DNA from: Thermithiobacillus plumbiphilus
GTDB taxonomy: Bacteria > Pseudomonadota > Gammaproteobacteria > Acidithiobacillales > Thermithiobacillaceae
DNA length: 64,000 nt
Direction of reading: 5' to 3'
NCBI RefSeq assembly: GCF_038070005.1
Contig: NZ_JBBPCO010000009.1
Coordinates: 1 to 64,000 of the forward strand
The notes under the pieces were generated by a model. That model ran no database searches. It saw nothing but the letters and a program-made list of their open reading frames with translations, and was not told the DNA's origin. Position 1 is the stretch's first letter; every line of letters begins with the position of its first letter. This document shows, piece by piece, positions 17,248-24,883 of the stretch. A program made the translations under genes and the position numbers.

Positions 17248-19638
17248 ATGATATTCCGCGTCCAGGAACATCGCACAAGGTGGCTAGACTATCTGCTTGC
17301 AGTTTTGCTCATACTGCTGGCCATCATCATCAATTCCTTTGTCGGGTCGCTGCTCACCCCCAATACGCTGCTCTCATCCTTTCTGGCCGGCGTCATCCTG
17401 AGTGCTTTGCTGGGGGGCTGGAAACCGGGCCTGCTGGCACTGGCAGGTAGTCTGGTAGCCCTCAATCTGTATTTCTTTCCCACCTTCGGTTTTTTTGAAG
17501 TCCGTGAACTGCTGGCCCGCTCGGCCAGCTTCACCGCCACCAGCCTGCTCATCATCTGGCTGGCCCATCGCCTGCGCCGGGCACTCACGGCCAGCCAGCG
17601 GGACAAGCGTCAACATGCATTCCTGTCCCGGACCAGTGCCGTGCTGACCGAGGCCCTGGACGTGGAAAGTGGCATGCGGGATTTTTGCAGGCTGGCCGTT
17701 GAGCAGCTCTGCGACTGGTGCGTGATCGGTCTGGCCGGGTCGGAGAAACCGCGCTTTGTCGTGGGGCACCGGGGGGCTGATGCCGCTGTTGCCCGGGAGA
17801 TCGAGGCCGGCTTGCAGGCCAGCGCCCAGGATTTCTATATCGAGCACCAGCGGATGGCCTCGGGCCAGCCGGTGCTGATCGAGCGCTTCGATGCCGAGCA
17901 GTTCGATCGGAAGCAGACCGGGGCCGGCTTGTCGCCATTGGTGCAGAAGTTACGGCCCCGCTCGTATCTTGGCATACCCTTGCTGGCCCGCGGACGGCTG
18001 ATCGGCACCCTGTGCTTTTTCCGTACCGAAAGCCGGGTCCCCTTTGAGACAAAGGATCTTGGCATTGCCGAGGATCTGGGCAAGCGTCTGGCACTGATCC
18101 TGGATAATCTGCAGCTTTATGACCAGGCGCGGCAGACAGAGCAGTCCCTGCGGATCAGCGAGGCACGGTTCCGGGCGATATTCCATCAGGCCGCGATTGG
18201 CATGACCCTGGCGGATCTGGACAGCAATCTCCTGCAGTATAACAACCGCTTCTGCGAGATGATGGGATATACCGCGGCGGAAATGCAGCAGATGACCTTT
18301 CGGGACTTTACTCATCCCGAGGACCTGCCACGCGAACTGGCGTTGCGGGCGCGCATGCTCAAGGGCGAGATCCCCAGTTACCAGCTGGAAAAGCGGTATT
18401 TGCGCAAGGGCGGCGAGATCATGTGGGGACGGGTGACCGTGTCGATGGTGCGCGATGCGGACGGCAATGCGTCCTATACCATGGCCCTGGTGGAAGACAT
18501 CACCGAATATAAAAACGCGGAAGCGGCGATGCGGGCAGAGCACTTACTGCGTGAAAAGATCATGGAAAACGCAAGTAATGCCATTTTCGCCGTCGATGAG
18601 AGCGGCTGCTTTCTGATGCTCAATCCCGCCATGGAGGAGATGACCGGCTATAGCCGCCAGGAGCTCATGAAGGCGCCCTTCACCCTGATGTTCGATGATG
18701 GTGCGCAGCTACGGGCAAAGGCGCTGTTTCAACAGGTTCTGAAGGGTGGCCGGGTGCTGCGCCAGGAACTGGTGATTCAGCGCAAGGGCGGCACCCATCG
18801 TCATGTGATCTTCAGTGCCGCACCTGTCATGGACAGGGATCGGATTGCCAGCATCATCACCGCCGAAGACATCACCGAACGCAAGCTGGCGGAAGATGCC
18901 ATCCGTCAGATGAACGCCACGCTGGAGCAGCGCGTGGCCGAGCGGACCGCCGATCTGGAATCCTTCAGCTATTCGGTGTCGCATGACCTGCGCGCGCCCC
19001 TGCGGGCCATCGATGGATTCAGCCTGGTGGTCCTGGAGGATTTTGGTGAGTGCCTTGGGGAGGAGGGGGCCGCTTATTTGCGGCGGGTCAGGGCGGCAAG
19101 CCAGCACATGGGGCATGTCATTGACACCATGCTGAATCTGGCCCGCCTCGGGCGTCAGGCGCTGCAACCGAGGTCGCTGAATCTGAGCGCCATGGCGCAG
19201 AAAATCCTGGACCGCTTGCAGCGCTGCGAGCCCGCTCGCAAGCTTGAGTGGCGGATCATGGAGGGTGTGTATGGACAGGGCGACCCGGACATGATTGGTC
19301 TGGTTCTGGAAAACCTCATCGGCAATGCCTGGAAGTTCACCCGCCAGCAGCCCCGACCCTGCATCGAGTTCGGAACCATCGAGGTGCAGGGCATGCGCGC
19401 CTATTTCGTGCGCGACAACGGCGCCGGCTTTGACATGCAGTTCATCAACAAATTGTTCGAGCCCTTTCACCGTCTGCATGGCAAGGAGGAATTCGAGGGC
19501 TCGGGGGTCGGGCTGGCCACCGTACAGCGCATCATCCACCGTCATGGCGGCGAGATCTGGGCTGAAGGCGCCGTTGGCCAGGGCGCCACCTTCTACTTCA
19601 CCCTGCCTGAAGCGGCAGATGCGCGCCAGTCTTCCTGA
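17248..19638 (+). CDS. Membrane-associated sensor histidine kinase (DUF4118–GAF–PAS–PAS–HisKA–HATPase)
   Basis: A 796-residue kinase. Residues ~12–110 form four hydrophobic segments of the DUF4118/KdpD-type sensor. A GAF domain spans ~145–285, and two PAS domains ~305–425 and ~435–550 end in VEDITEYKNAE and AEDITERKLAE. Then comes a HisKA domain with the phospho-acceptor His in SYSVSHDLRAPLRAIDGF and an HATPase with N box NLIGNAWKFT, VRDNGAGFD and GSGVGLATVQRII. No response regulator gene is adjacent, so it is an orphan here; the nearest regulators are 27 kb away. ATG 17248 has GGAG seven bases upstream; a TTG at 17224 is less likely. Signal unknown. Confidence 0.88.
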   Translation: MIFRVQEHRTRWLDYLLAVLLILLAIIINSFVGSLLTPNTLLSSFLAGVILSALLGGWKPGLLALAGSLVALNLYFFPTFGFFEVRELLARSASFTATSLLIIWLAHRLRRALTASQRDKRQHAFLSRTSAVLTEALDVESGMRDFCRLAVEQLCDWCVIGLAGSEKPRFVVGHRGADAAVAREIEAGLQASAQDFYIEHQRMASGQPVLIERFDAEQFDRKQTGAGLSPLVQKLRPRSYLGIPLLARGRLIGTLCFFRTESRVPFETKDLGIAEDLGKRLALILDNLQLYDQARQTEQSLRISEARFRAIFHQAAIGMTLADLDSNLLQYNNRFCEMMGYTAAEMQQMTFRDFTHPEDLPRELALRARMLKGEIPSYQLEKRYLRKGGEIMWGRVTVSMVRDADGNASYTMALVEDITEYKNAEAAMRAEHLLREKIMENASNAIFAVDESGCFLMLNPAMEEMTGYSRQELMKAPFTLMFDDGAQLRAKALFQQVLKGGRVLRQELVIQRKGGTHRHVIFSAAPVMDRDRIASIITAEDITERKLAEDAIRQMNATLEQRVAERTADLESFSYSVSHDLRAPLRAIDGFSLVVLEDFGECLGEEGAAYLRRVRAASQHMGHVIDTMLNLARLGRQALQPRSLNLSAMAQKILDRLQRCEPARKLEWRIMEGVYGQGDPDMIGLVLENLIGNAWKFTRQQPRPCIEFGTIEVQGMRAYFVRDNGAGFDMQFINKLFEPFHRLHGKEEFEGSGVGLATVQRIIHRHGGEIWAEGAVGQGATFYFTLPEAADARQSS

Positions 19639-19823
19639 GCACTCGCCTGCCTATTTTTTAGGCCGGTAGGTTGCCGGCTGGCCAAATCAGACTTTCGTCC
19701 TACTGTCCCCAGCTTTATCCACAAACTCTGGGGATATCCCGCCCGATCCGCCCCAAGGCCGAGTCCGGCACATGCCAGTTTGTGATATCAATCTTTTACC
19801 ATCCAAAAAAAGGGGGGGAGAAG

Positions 19824-20072
19824 ATGGATCTCTATGCAGAAACCGAAGCAAAGCTCAAGGAACTGCGCCAGAACCTGCCTGATTGCTCCAGCACGGCCCG
19901 TTCCATCGACCAGTGTGATGACTGGGAAGACATCGCCTTCTACGCCGATGAGGAAGGCTATTATTATGTGGCTAGCTGGTTGTATGAAGCGGTGCGGCAG
20001 ACCCGCAGTCCGTGTCGTTACCCGGCGGTCTTCCTCAACAGGCTCAGCCCGGGTCAACGTTCCTGGCGTTAG
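19824..20072 (+). CDS. Small hypothetical protein upstream of glgC
   Basis: An 82-residue acidic protein (MDLYAETEAKLKELRQNLPD..., with CDDWEDIAFYADEEGYYYVA), preceded by a strong purine run GGGGGGGAGAAG. Predicted soluble and helical, no signal peptide. Contains three Cys. No family recognised. It precedes glgC by 116 bp on the same strand. A longer upstream in-frame extension to 19671 has no ribosome site and crosses a hairpin, so it was not used. Confidence 0.6.
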   Translation: MDLYAETEAKLKELRQNLPDCSSTARSIDQCDDWEDIAFYADEEGYYYVASWLYEAVRQTRSPCRYPAVFLNRLSPGQRSWR

Positions 20073-20188
20073 TCTTCGAGCGCTCTCTTGGTCTAGGAAA
20101 AGAGTCGGAACATGGGCAGCAGGGCCGAACGCCATGGCTTCGGCCTTGTCCTAACTGATATCCCATTCACAAACCCTTGGGGATGCGC

Positions 20189-21442
20189 ATGAAAACACCC
20201 AAAATCCTGGCCGTCGTCATGGCCGGTGGGGAAGGCAAGCGACTCTATCCCCTGACCAGCGAGCGTTCCAAGCCCTCGGTGCCCTTTGGTGGACGCTATC
20301 GGATCGTCGATTTCGTGCTGAGCAACCTCATCAACTCGCGAATCAATGCGATTTACATGCTGGTGCAGTATAAGTCCCAGTCCCTGATCGAGCATGTGCG
20401 CCGGGCCTGGTCGGTGCCTTCGACCCTGCCGGGGCAGTTCATCACCGTGGTGCCGCCGCAGATGCGGGCCGGGTCCGACTGGTTCCAGGGCACGGCGGAT
20501 GCGGTGTACCAGAATCTGAACCTCATTTACCAGCACCGTCCGGACATCGTTGCGGTATTTGGTGCCGATCATATCTACCGGATGGATGTGCAGCAGATGG
20601 TGCGCTTTCATCTCGAAAGCGAGGCCGATGTCACGGTTGCGGCCCTGCCGGTGCCGCGCGAGGAGGGATCCTCGTTCGGCATCATTGCCGCTGAAGGGGA
20701 CGGACGCATCCGCGAGTTCCTGGAAAAGCCCAAGGCCCCGCCGCCGATGCCCAATGACCCGAATCGCAGCTTTGCCTCGATGGGCAACTATCTTTTCAAC
20801 TGCGACACCCTGATCAGCTCTCTGGAGGCCGCGCATGGCCGCGGCGAAAATGATTTCGGCCACCACATCCTGCCGCGCCTGCTGCAGAGCCACCGGGTGT
20901 TTGCCTATGACTTCTCCACCAATGTCATTCCGGGCACCCGTGATTACGAGGAGCAGGCCTACTGGCGGGACGTCGGCACCATCGAGGCCTATTTCGACGC
21001 CCACAAGGATGTCATGGGTCTCAAGCCCTGCTTCGATGTCTTCAACCTGCACTGGCCGATCTACTCAAGCAACTATCAGGGTCCGGTCGCCAAGTTCATC
21101 GGCGGAGATGTGGAAAACAGCATCATTGCCGGGGGCACGGTCATCAACGGTGCCAAGGTGCGCAATTCCGTGATCCGGCGCGAGGTCTTCCTGGAAGAAG
21201 ATGTCGAGATCGAGGACTGCATCATCATGGATTATGTTCGGATCAAGCGCGGCAGCAGGCTCCGGCGCACCATCGTGGATCGCTACAATGTGCTGGAGGC
21301 CGACACCCGGATCGGGTTCGACCCTGAGGCCGATGCAAAGCTTTACACTGTCAGTCCTACCGGCATCGTCGTGGTCAAGGCCGGTCGTCCCGGCCTTCAG
21401 GGGCCTTTCGGCAGCGTGCCGCCCCTGATCCTGGACCGCTAG
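20189..21442 (+). CDS. glgC: Glucose-1-phosphate adenylyltransferase (ADP-glucose pyrophosphorylase)
   Basis: A 417-residue protein. N-terminal nucleotide-binding motif AVVMAGGEGKRLYPLT, then KPSVPFGGRYRIVDF, WFQGTADAVYQNLNLI, the substrate-site REFLEKPKAPP, and a C-terminal left-handed beta-helix (VINGAKVRNSVIRREVFLEE). It makes ADP-glucose from glucose-1-phosphate and ATP, the committed step of bacterial glycogen synthesis. No other glg gene is adjacent. ATG 20189 is preceded by TTGGGG at good distance; ATG 20183 is possible. Confidence 0.93.
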   Translation: MKTPKILAVVMAGGEGKRLYPLTSERSKPSVPFGGRYRIVDFVLSNLINSRINAIYMLVQYKSQSLIEHVRRAWSVPSTLPGQFITVVPPQMRAGSDWFQGTADAVYQNLNLIYQHRPDIVAVFGADHIYRMDVQQMVRFHLESEADVTVAALPVPREEGSSFGIIAAEGDGRIREFLEKPKAPPPMPNDPNRSFASMGNYLFNCDTLISSLEAAHGRGENDFGHHILPRLLQSHRVFAYDFSTNVIPGTRDYEEQAYWRDVGTIEAYFDAHKDVMGLKPCFDVFNLHWPIYSSNYQGPVAKFIGGDVENSIIAGGTVINGAKVRNSVIRREVFLEEDVEIEDCIIMDYVRIKRGSRLRRTIVDRYNVLEADTRIGFDPEADAKLYTVSPTGIVVVKAGRPGLQGPFGSVPPLILDR

Positions 21443-21518
21443 CCGTCGGCTTGTTCCCCCATCGGCGGCTTGCCGGCAGTCCATGGGAACCCCGCGCCCG
21501 GATCTGTCAGGAACTCCT

Positions 21519-23690
21519 ATGCCCGAAGTCAGCCAGGCGCATGAATCACCCGTGCTTGTAGCGGGGAAGAATTGCTGGCGCAAGGCGCAGGCCAGCCAGG
21601 CCGCCTTTCTGGTGGACGCGGATGCCTATTTTTCCGCCTTTGCCGATGCTGTGGCCCAGGCGCGGGAATCCATTCTGATCATCGGCTGGGACATCGACAG
21701 CCGGACCCGGATTCTCGCGGCTGACAATGCGGCCGGCCTGCCGCCGCATCTGGGTGATCTGCTCAATACCGTGGTATCCCGCCGGCGTGGCCTGCACGCC
21801 CACCTGCTCGGCTGGGACTACGCCATGATCTATCTCTTCGAGCGCGAGCATTTCCCGGTCTTTAAGCTCGGCTGGCGGACTCATCGGCGCATCCATTTTC
21901 ATCTGGACGGCAAACATCCGGTAGGTGCGTCCCAGCATCAGAAAATCGTGGTGGTGGATGACAGCATCGCCTTCGTGGGGGGACTGGACCTCACCATCCG
22001 CCGCTGGGATACCTCCAGCCACGAGGTGAACAATCCCCTGCGGGTAGATCCTGCCGGCGAGCCTTATTCACCCTTCCACGACGTGCAGATGATGGTGCAG
22101 GGCGAGGTGGCTGCCAGCCTCGGTGACCTGGCCCGCGAACGCTGGTTGCGGGCAACGGGCGAGCAGCTCGCGCCGCCCCGCCACCGCAACCCGGATCTCT
22201 GGCCGGCGGGAGTGCCGGTCGATCTGCGGGACGCCACGATTGCCATCGCGCGCACGGCCCCGGCCTATGATACGCAGCCGCTGATCACCGAGGTGGAATC
22301 CCTGCATCTGGATCTGATTGCCGCGGCACGGCGCTGGATCTACATCGAAAACCAGTATTTCACCAGCTCCCTGCTGGCCGATGCCCTGGCGCGGCGGCTG
22401 CAGGAGGCTGAAGGCCCGGAAGTGGTCATGGTGCTGCCCGAGAAGCAGTCCGGCTGGCTGGAGGAAGTCACCATGGGCGTGCTGCGCGCCCGCGTGCTGC
22501 GCCGCCTGGAGGAGGCCGATCAACATGGCCGGCTGCGCGTCTACTACCCGAAAATTCCCTGCCTTGGCGAAAAATGCCTGGGCCTGCATTCCAAGGTCCT
22601 GATCGTTGATGACAGCATGTTGCGGCTGGGCTCGGCCAATATGAGCAACCGTTCCATGCGCTTTGACAGCGAGTGCGATCTGGCGCTCGAAGCGGGTGAT
22701 CGCCAGGATATCCGGGCGGCCATCGAACGCTTTCGCAACCGTCTGCTGGGTGAACATCTGGGCATCGGTCCCGAGCGGGTGGCGGCGAGCCTGCACGAGA
22801 AAGGCTCGCTGATTGCCGCCGTGGAAAGTCTCTCGGGCGGGGCACGCAGCCTGGCCCCACTGCATGTGGAACTGCCGGAGTCGCTGGATCATCTCGTGCC
22901 GGAGGCGGATCTTCTGGATCCGGAAACACCCCTGGTTCCGGAGGAAGTCGTGAAGCGCGTCATACCAGAGGAACTGCACTCCACAGGCAATCGCCGGCTG
23001 CTGCAATCGGCCATCTTGCTCTTTGCACTTTCCGCGCTGGCTGCAGCCTGGTACTGGACGCCCCTTGGGCAGTGGCTCAATGTGCGTGAGCTGGTCCGCC
23101 TTGCCACTAGTTTTGCCGATCATCCCCTGGCACCAGCCATCGTGCTTGCCACCTATGTGCTGGGCAGCCTGGTCATGCTGCCGGTGAGCCTCCTGATCGT
23201 CGCCACGGCCATCACCTTTGGCCCGCTATGGGGGTTTTTGTATGCGCTGACGGGCTCCTTGCTGGGTGCTGCCGTTACCTTCGGTGTCGGGCATGCCATA
23301 GGTCGGGACGCGCTGCAAAGGCTGGGGGAATCGCGGCTCAAACGCCTGAGCCAGCGTCTGGCAAAACGCGGAATCCTGGCCATTGCCCTGGTCCGCATCG
23401 TCCCGGTGGCGCCCTTTTCGGTGGTCAATCTGATGGCCGGGGCATCGCATATCCGCCTGCTGGACTTCATGATTGGCACCCTGCTGGGCATGGCGCCTGG
23501 GATCCTTGCCATTTCCGCCTTCGGCGGCAGCCTGATGCATGTCATTCGCCACCCCGGCCCCAAAAGCATTGCGTTTTTGGCTGGCGTGGCGCTGGCCATC
23601 GGACTTGCGGTGCTCTGGGTGCGTCGTTGGCTCGACAAGGGAGAGGGACATGAGAAGGAGGCTGCTCTGGAGCGTCGACCGAATGCCTGA
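21519..23690 (+). CDS. Phospholipase D–VTT (DedA/TVP38-like) fusion membrane protein
   Basis: A 723-residue fusion. The N-terminal half has two PLD domains with HxKxxxxD motifs: HQKIVVVDDSIAFVGG (~residue 140) and HSKVLIVDDSMLRLGSANMS (~356), both complete. After a linker, the C-terminal third (from ~500) has about six membrane segments of the VTT/SNARE-associated type, including LVRIVPVAPFSVVNLMAGAS. PLD activity suggests cardiolipin synthase- or phosphatidyl-transferase-like chemistry at the inner membrane. The VTT half resembles DedA-like lipid scramblases/transporters. ATG 21519 has CAGGAAC upstream. It overlaps the next gene, as the ybhP–clsB pair are neighbours in E. coli. Confidence 0.88.
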   Translation: MPEVSQAHESPVLVAGKNCWRKAQASQAAFLVDADAYFSAFADAVAQARESILIIGWDIDSRTRILAADNAAGLPPHLGDLLNTVVSRRRGLHAHLLGWDYAMIYLFEREHFPVFKLGWRTHRRIHFHLDGKHPVGASQHQKIVVVDDSIAFVGGLDLTIRRWDTSSHEVNNPLRVDPAGEPYSPFHDVQMMVQGEVAASLGDLARERWLRATGEQLAPPRHRNPDLWPAGVPVDLRDATIAIARTAPAYDTQPLITEVESLHLDLIAAARRWIYIENQYFTSSLLADALARRLQEAEGPEVVMVLPEKQSGWLEEVTMGVLRARVLRRLEEADQHGRLRVYYPKIPCLGEKCLGLHSKVLIVDDSMLRLGSANMSNRSMRFDSECDLALEAGDRQDIRAAIERFRNRLLGEHLGIGPERVAASLHEKGSLIAAVESLSGGARSLAPLHVELPESLDHLVPEADLLDPETPLVPEEVVKRVIPEELHSTGNRRLLQSAILLFALSALAAAWYWTPLGQWLNVRELVRLATSFADHPLAPAIVLATYVLGSLVMLPVSLLIVATAITFGPLWGFLYALTGSLLGAAVTFGVGHAIGRDALQRLGESRLKRLSQRLAKRGILAIALVRIVPVAPFSVVNLMAGASHIRLLDFMIGTLLGMAPGILAISAFGGSLMHVIRHPGPKSIAFLAGVALAIGLAVLWVRRWLDKGEGHEKEAALERRPNA

Positions 23691-24465
23691 GCTGCAAACG
23701 GCCGTACGAGGCCAGAGCAAATTTCAACTATCCATCGCGTCATACAATATTCATCAGTCCATTGGGCGTGATGGGCTATGCAAGCCTGGCCGCATTGCCG
23801 AAGTCATCCGTGACATGCACGTGGATCTCATCGGATTACAGGAAGTGGATTCCCGCCCCGGCCTTCACCGGGAATCCATGCAGATGGACTATCTGGCGCA
23901 CGCCACCGGCATGGAAGCGGTGGCGGGGCATACCATCAGTCGCCATACCGGGCATTTCGGCAATGTCCTGCTTACCCGCCACCCGATTCTGTCGGTACGA
24001 CAGGTGGACCTCAGCGTGCCAGCACGGGAACCGCGAGGCTTGATCGATGCCGAGCTGGATATTCATGGTCACACTTTGCGGGTGATTGCCACCCATCTTG
24101 GGCTGGGGGCAGCGGAACGGCGCTTTCAGGTCCAGCGCATCCTGCAGGTCATCGATGAGCGACCCAGCTCCTGGCTGGTGCTGCTGGGAGACTTCAATGA
24201 GTGGGCGCCCTGGGGGAGGCCGTTGCGCTGGCTCAACTCGCGGCTGGGCAAGGCGCCGAACCACTGCACCTTCCCGGCCCGGGCCAGTTGCCTGGCGCTG
24301 GATAAAATCTGGGTGCAACCGCAACTGGCCCTGGCGGAACTGCGCCCACACGATACGCCGCTGACACGCATCGCTTCCGACCACCTGCCGCTCTGGGCAC
24401 GCCTGAACTTTGATCCCGCTGCCCTGGTCTCTGCCGCGCCAGCAGCCAACCTGGCCGGCCAGTAA
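23650..24465 (+). CDS. Endonuclease/exonuclease/phosphatase-family protein (YbhP-like)
   Basis: A 271-residue protein with the EEP fold motifs in order: IASYNIHQSIGRDG, DLIGLQEVDSRPG (metal-binding Glu), LVLLGDFNEW (catalytic Asp/Asn) and C-terminal ASDHLPLWARL (catalytic His). Family members hydrolyse phosphodiesters of nucleic acids, inositol phosphates or lipids. Coupling to a PLD protein (41-bp overlap) copies the E. coli ybhP–clsB association, so a phospholipid-related substrate is likely (inference). GAGAGGG precedes ATG 23650; ATG 23683, with an 8-bp overlap, is an alternative start. Confidence 0.85.
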   Translation: MRRRLLWSVDRMPELQTAVRGQSKFQLSIASYNIHQSIGRDGLCKPGRIAEVIRDMHVDLIGLQEVDSRPGLHRESMQMDYLAHATGMEAVAGHTISRHTGHFGNVLLTRHPILSVRQVDLSVPAREPRGLIDAELDIHGHTLRVIATHLGLGAAERRFQVQRILQVIDERPSSWLVLLGDFNEWAPWGRPLRWLNSRLGKAPNHCTFPARASCLALDKIWVQPQLALAELRPHDTPLTRIASDHLPLWARLNFDPAALVSAAPAANLAGQ

Positions 24466-24543
24466 ACTACTATTCCTGGTGCCTTGGCGGGCCCTGTCTG
24501 TGTTCTGGCTGGACATTTCCCTTCATACGAATAGAATAATATT

Positions 24544-24562
24544 GATAGTGATTCGCATTTGG
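24544..24562 (+). promoter_or_regulatory. Fur-box-like site upstream of hemP
   Basis: GATAGTGATTCGCATTTGG matches the 19-bp Fur consensus GATAATGATAATCATTATC at 12 positions, with the left half nearly perfect. It lies 28 bp before the hemP start, where a repressor would block transcription, and all genes up to 38027 run in the same direction. Confidence 0.65.
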
Positions 24563-24589
24563 TGTAGGGTGTGGCGCATCGGAGGCAAG

Positions 24590-24784
24590 ATGAAAAACGA
24601 CAACATTGCAAACCCGGCCAGCGACATGAAGCCATCCAATCCAGTCACTGCACCGTCGTCTCGGCGACCGAACCTGAGTACCGCCACCCTGTTTGCGAAG
24701 ACTCAGGAGCTCCTCATCGAGCACCAGGGCGAGCTGTATTGTCTGCGCCTCACCCGTAACGGGAAACTGATTCTTACAAAATAA
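24590..24784 (+). CDS. hemP: HemP-family small iron-regulated protein
   Basis: A 64-residue protein with Shine-Dalgarno GGAGG. The N-terminal half is low-complexity and polar. The C-terminal half TQELLIEHQGELYCLRLT followed by RNGKLILTK is the HemP signature (ending in GKLILTK). HemP proteins are Fur-regulated and usually encoded by heme uptake loci, and have been proposed as regulators or accessory factors. Here the gene precedes a siderophore receptor, with no heme transport genes. It has a Fur-box-like site just upstream. Confidence 0.85.
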   Translation: MKNDNIANPASDMKPSNPVTAPSSRRPNLSTATLFAKTQELLIEHQGELYCLRLTRNGKLILTK

Positions 24785-24883
24785 TCGGCCGCGATCCGGC
24801 CACTAGCCAGCCACTCCGCCCTCCTGGGTCAGGATAGCCAGCCAACAAGAATTTTGACTGTGCCATGACCAGGAGATTTTGAC

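Noticed and set aside
19707-19733. Replication origin
   Set aside because: Only one DnaA box, no AT-rich unwinding region and no dnaA/dnaN nearby.
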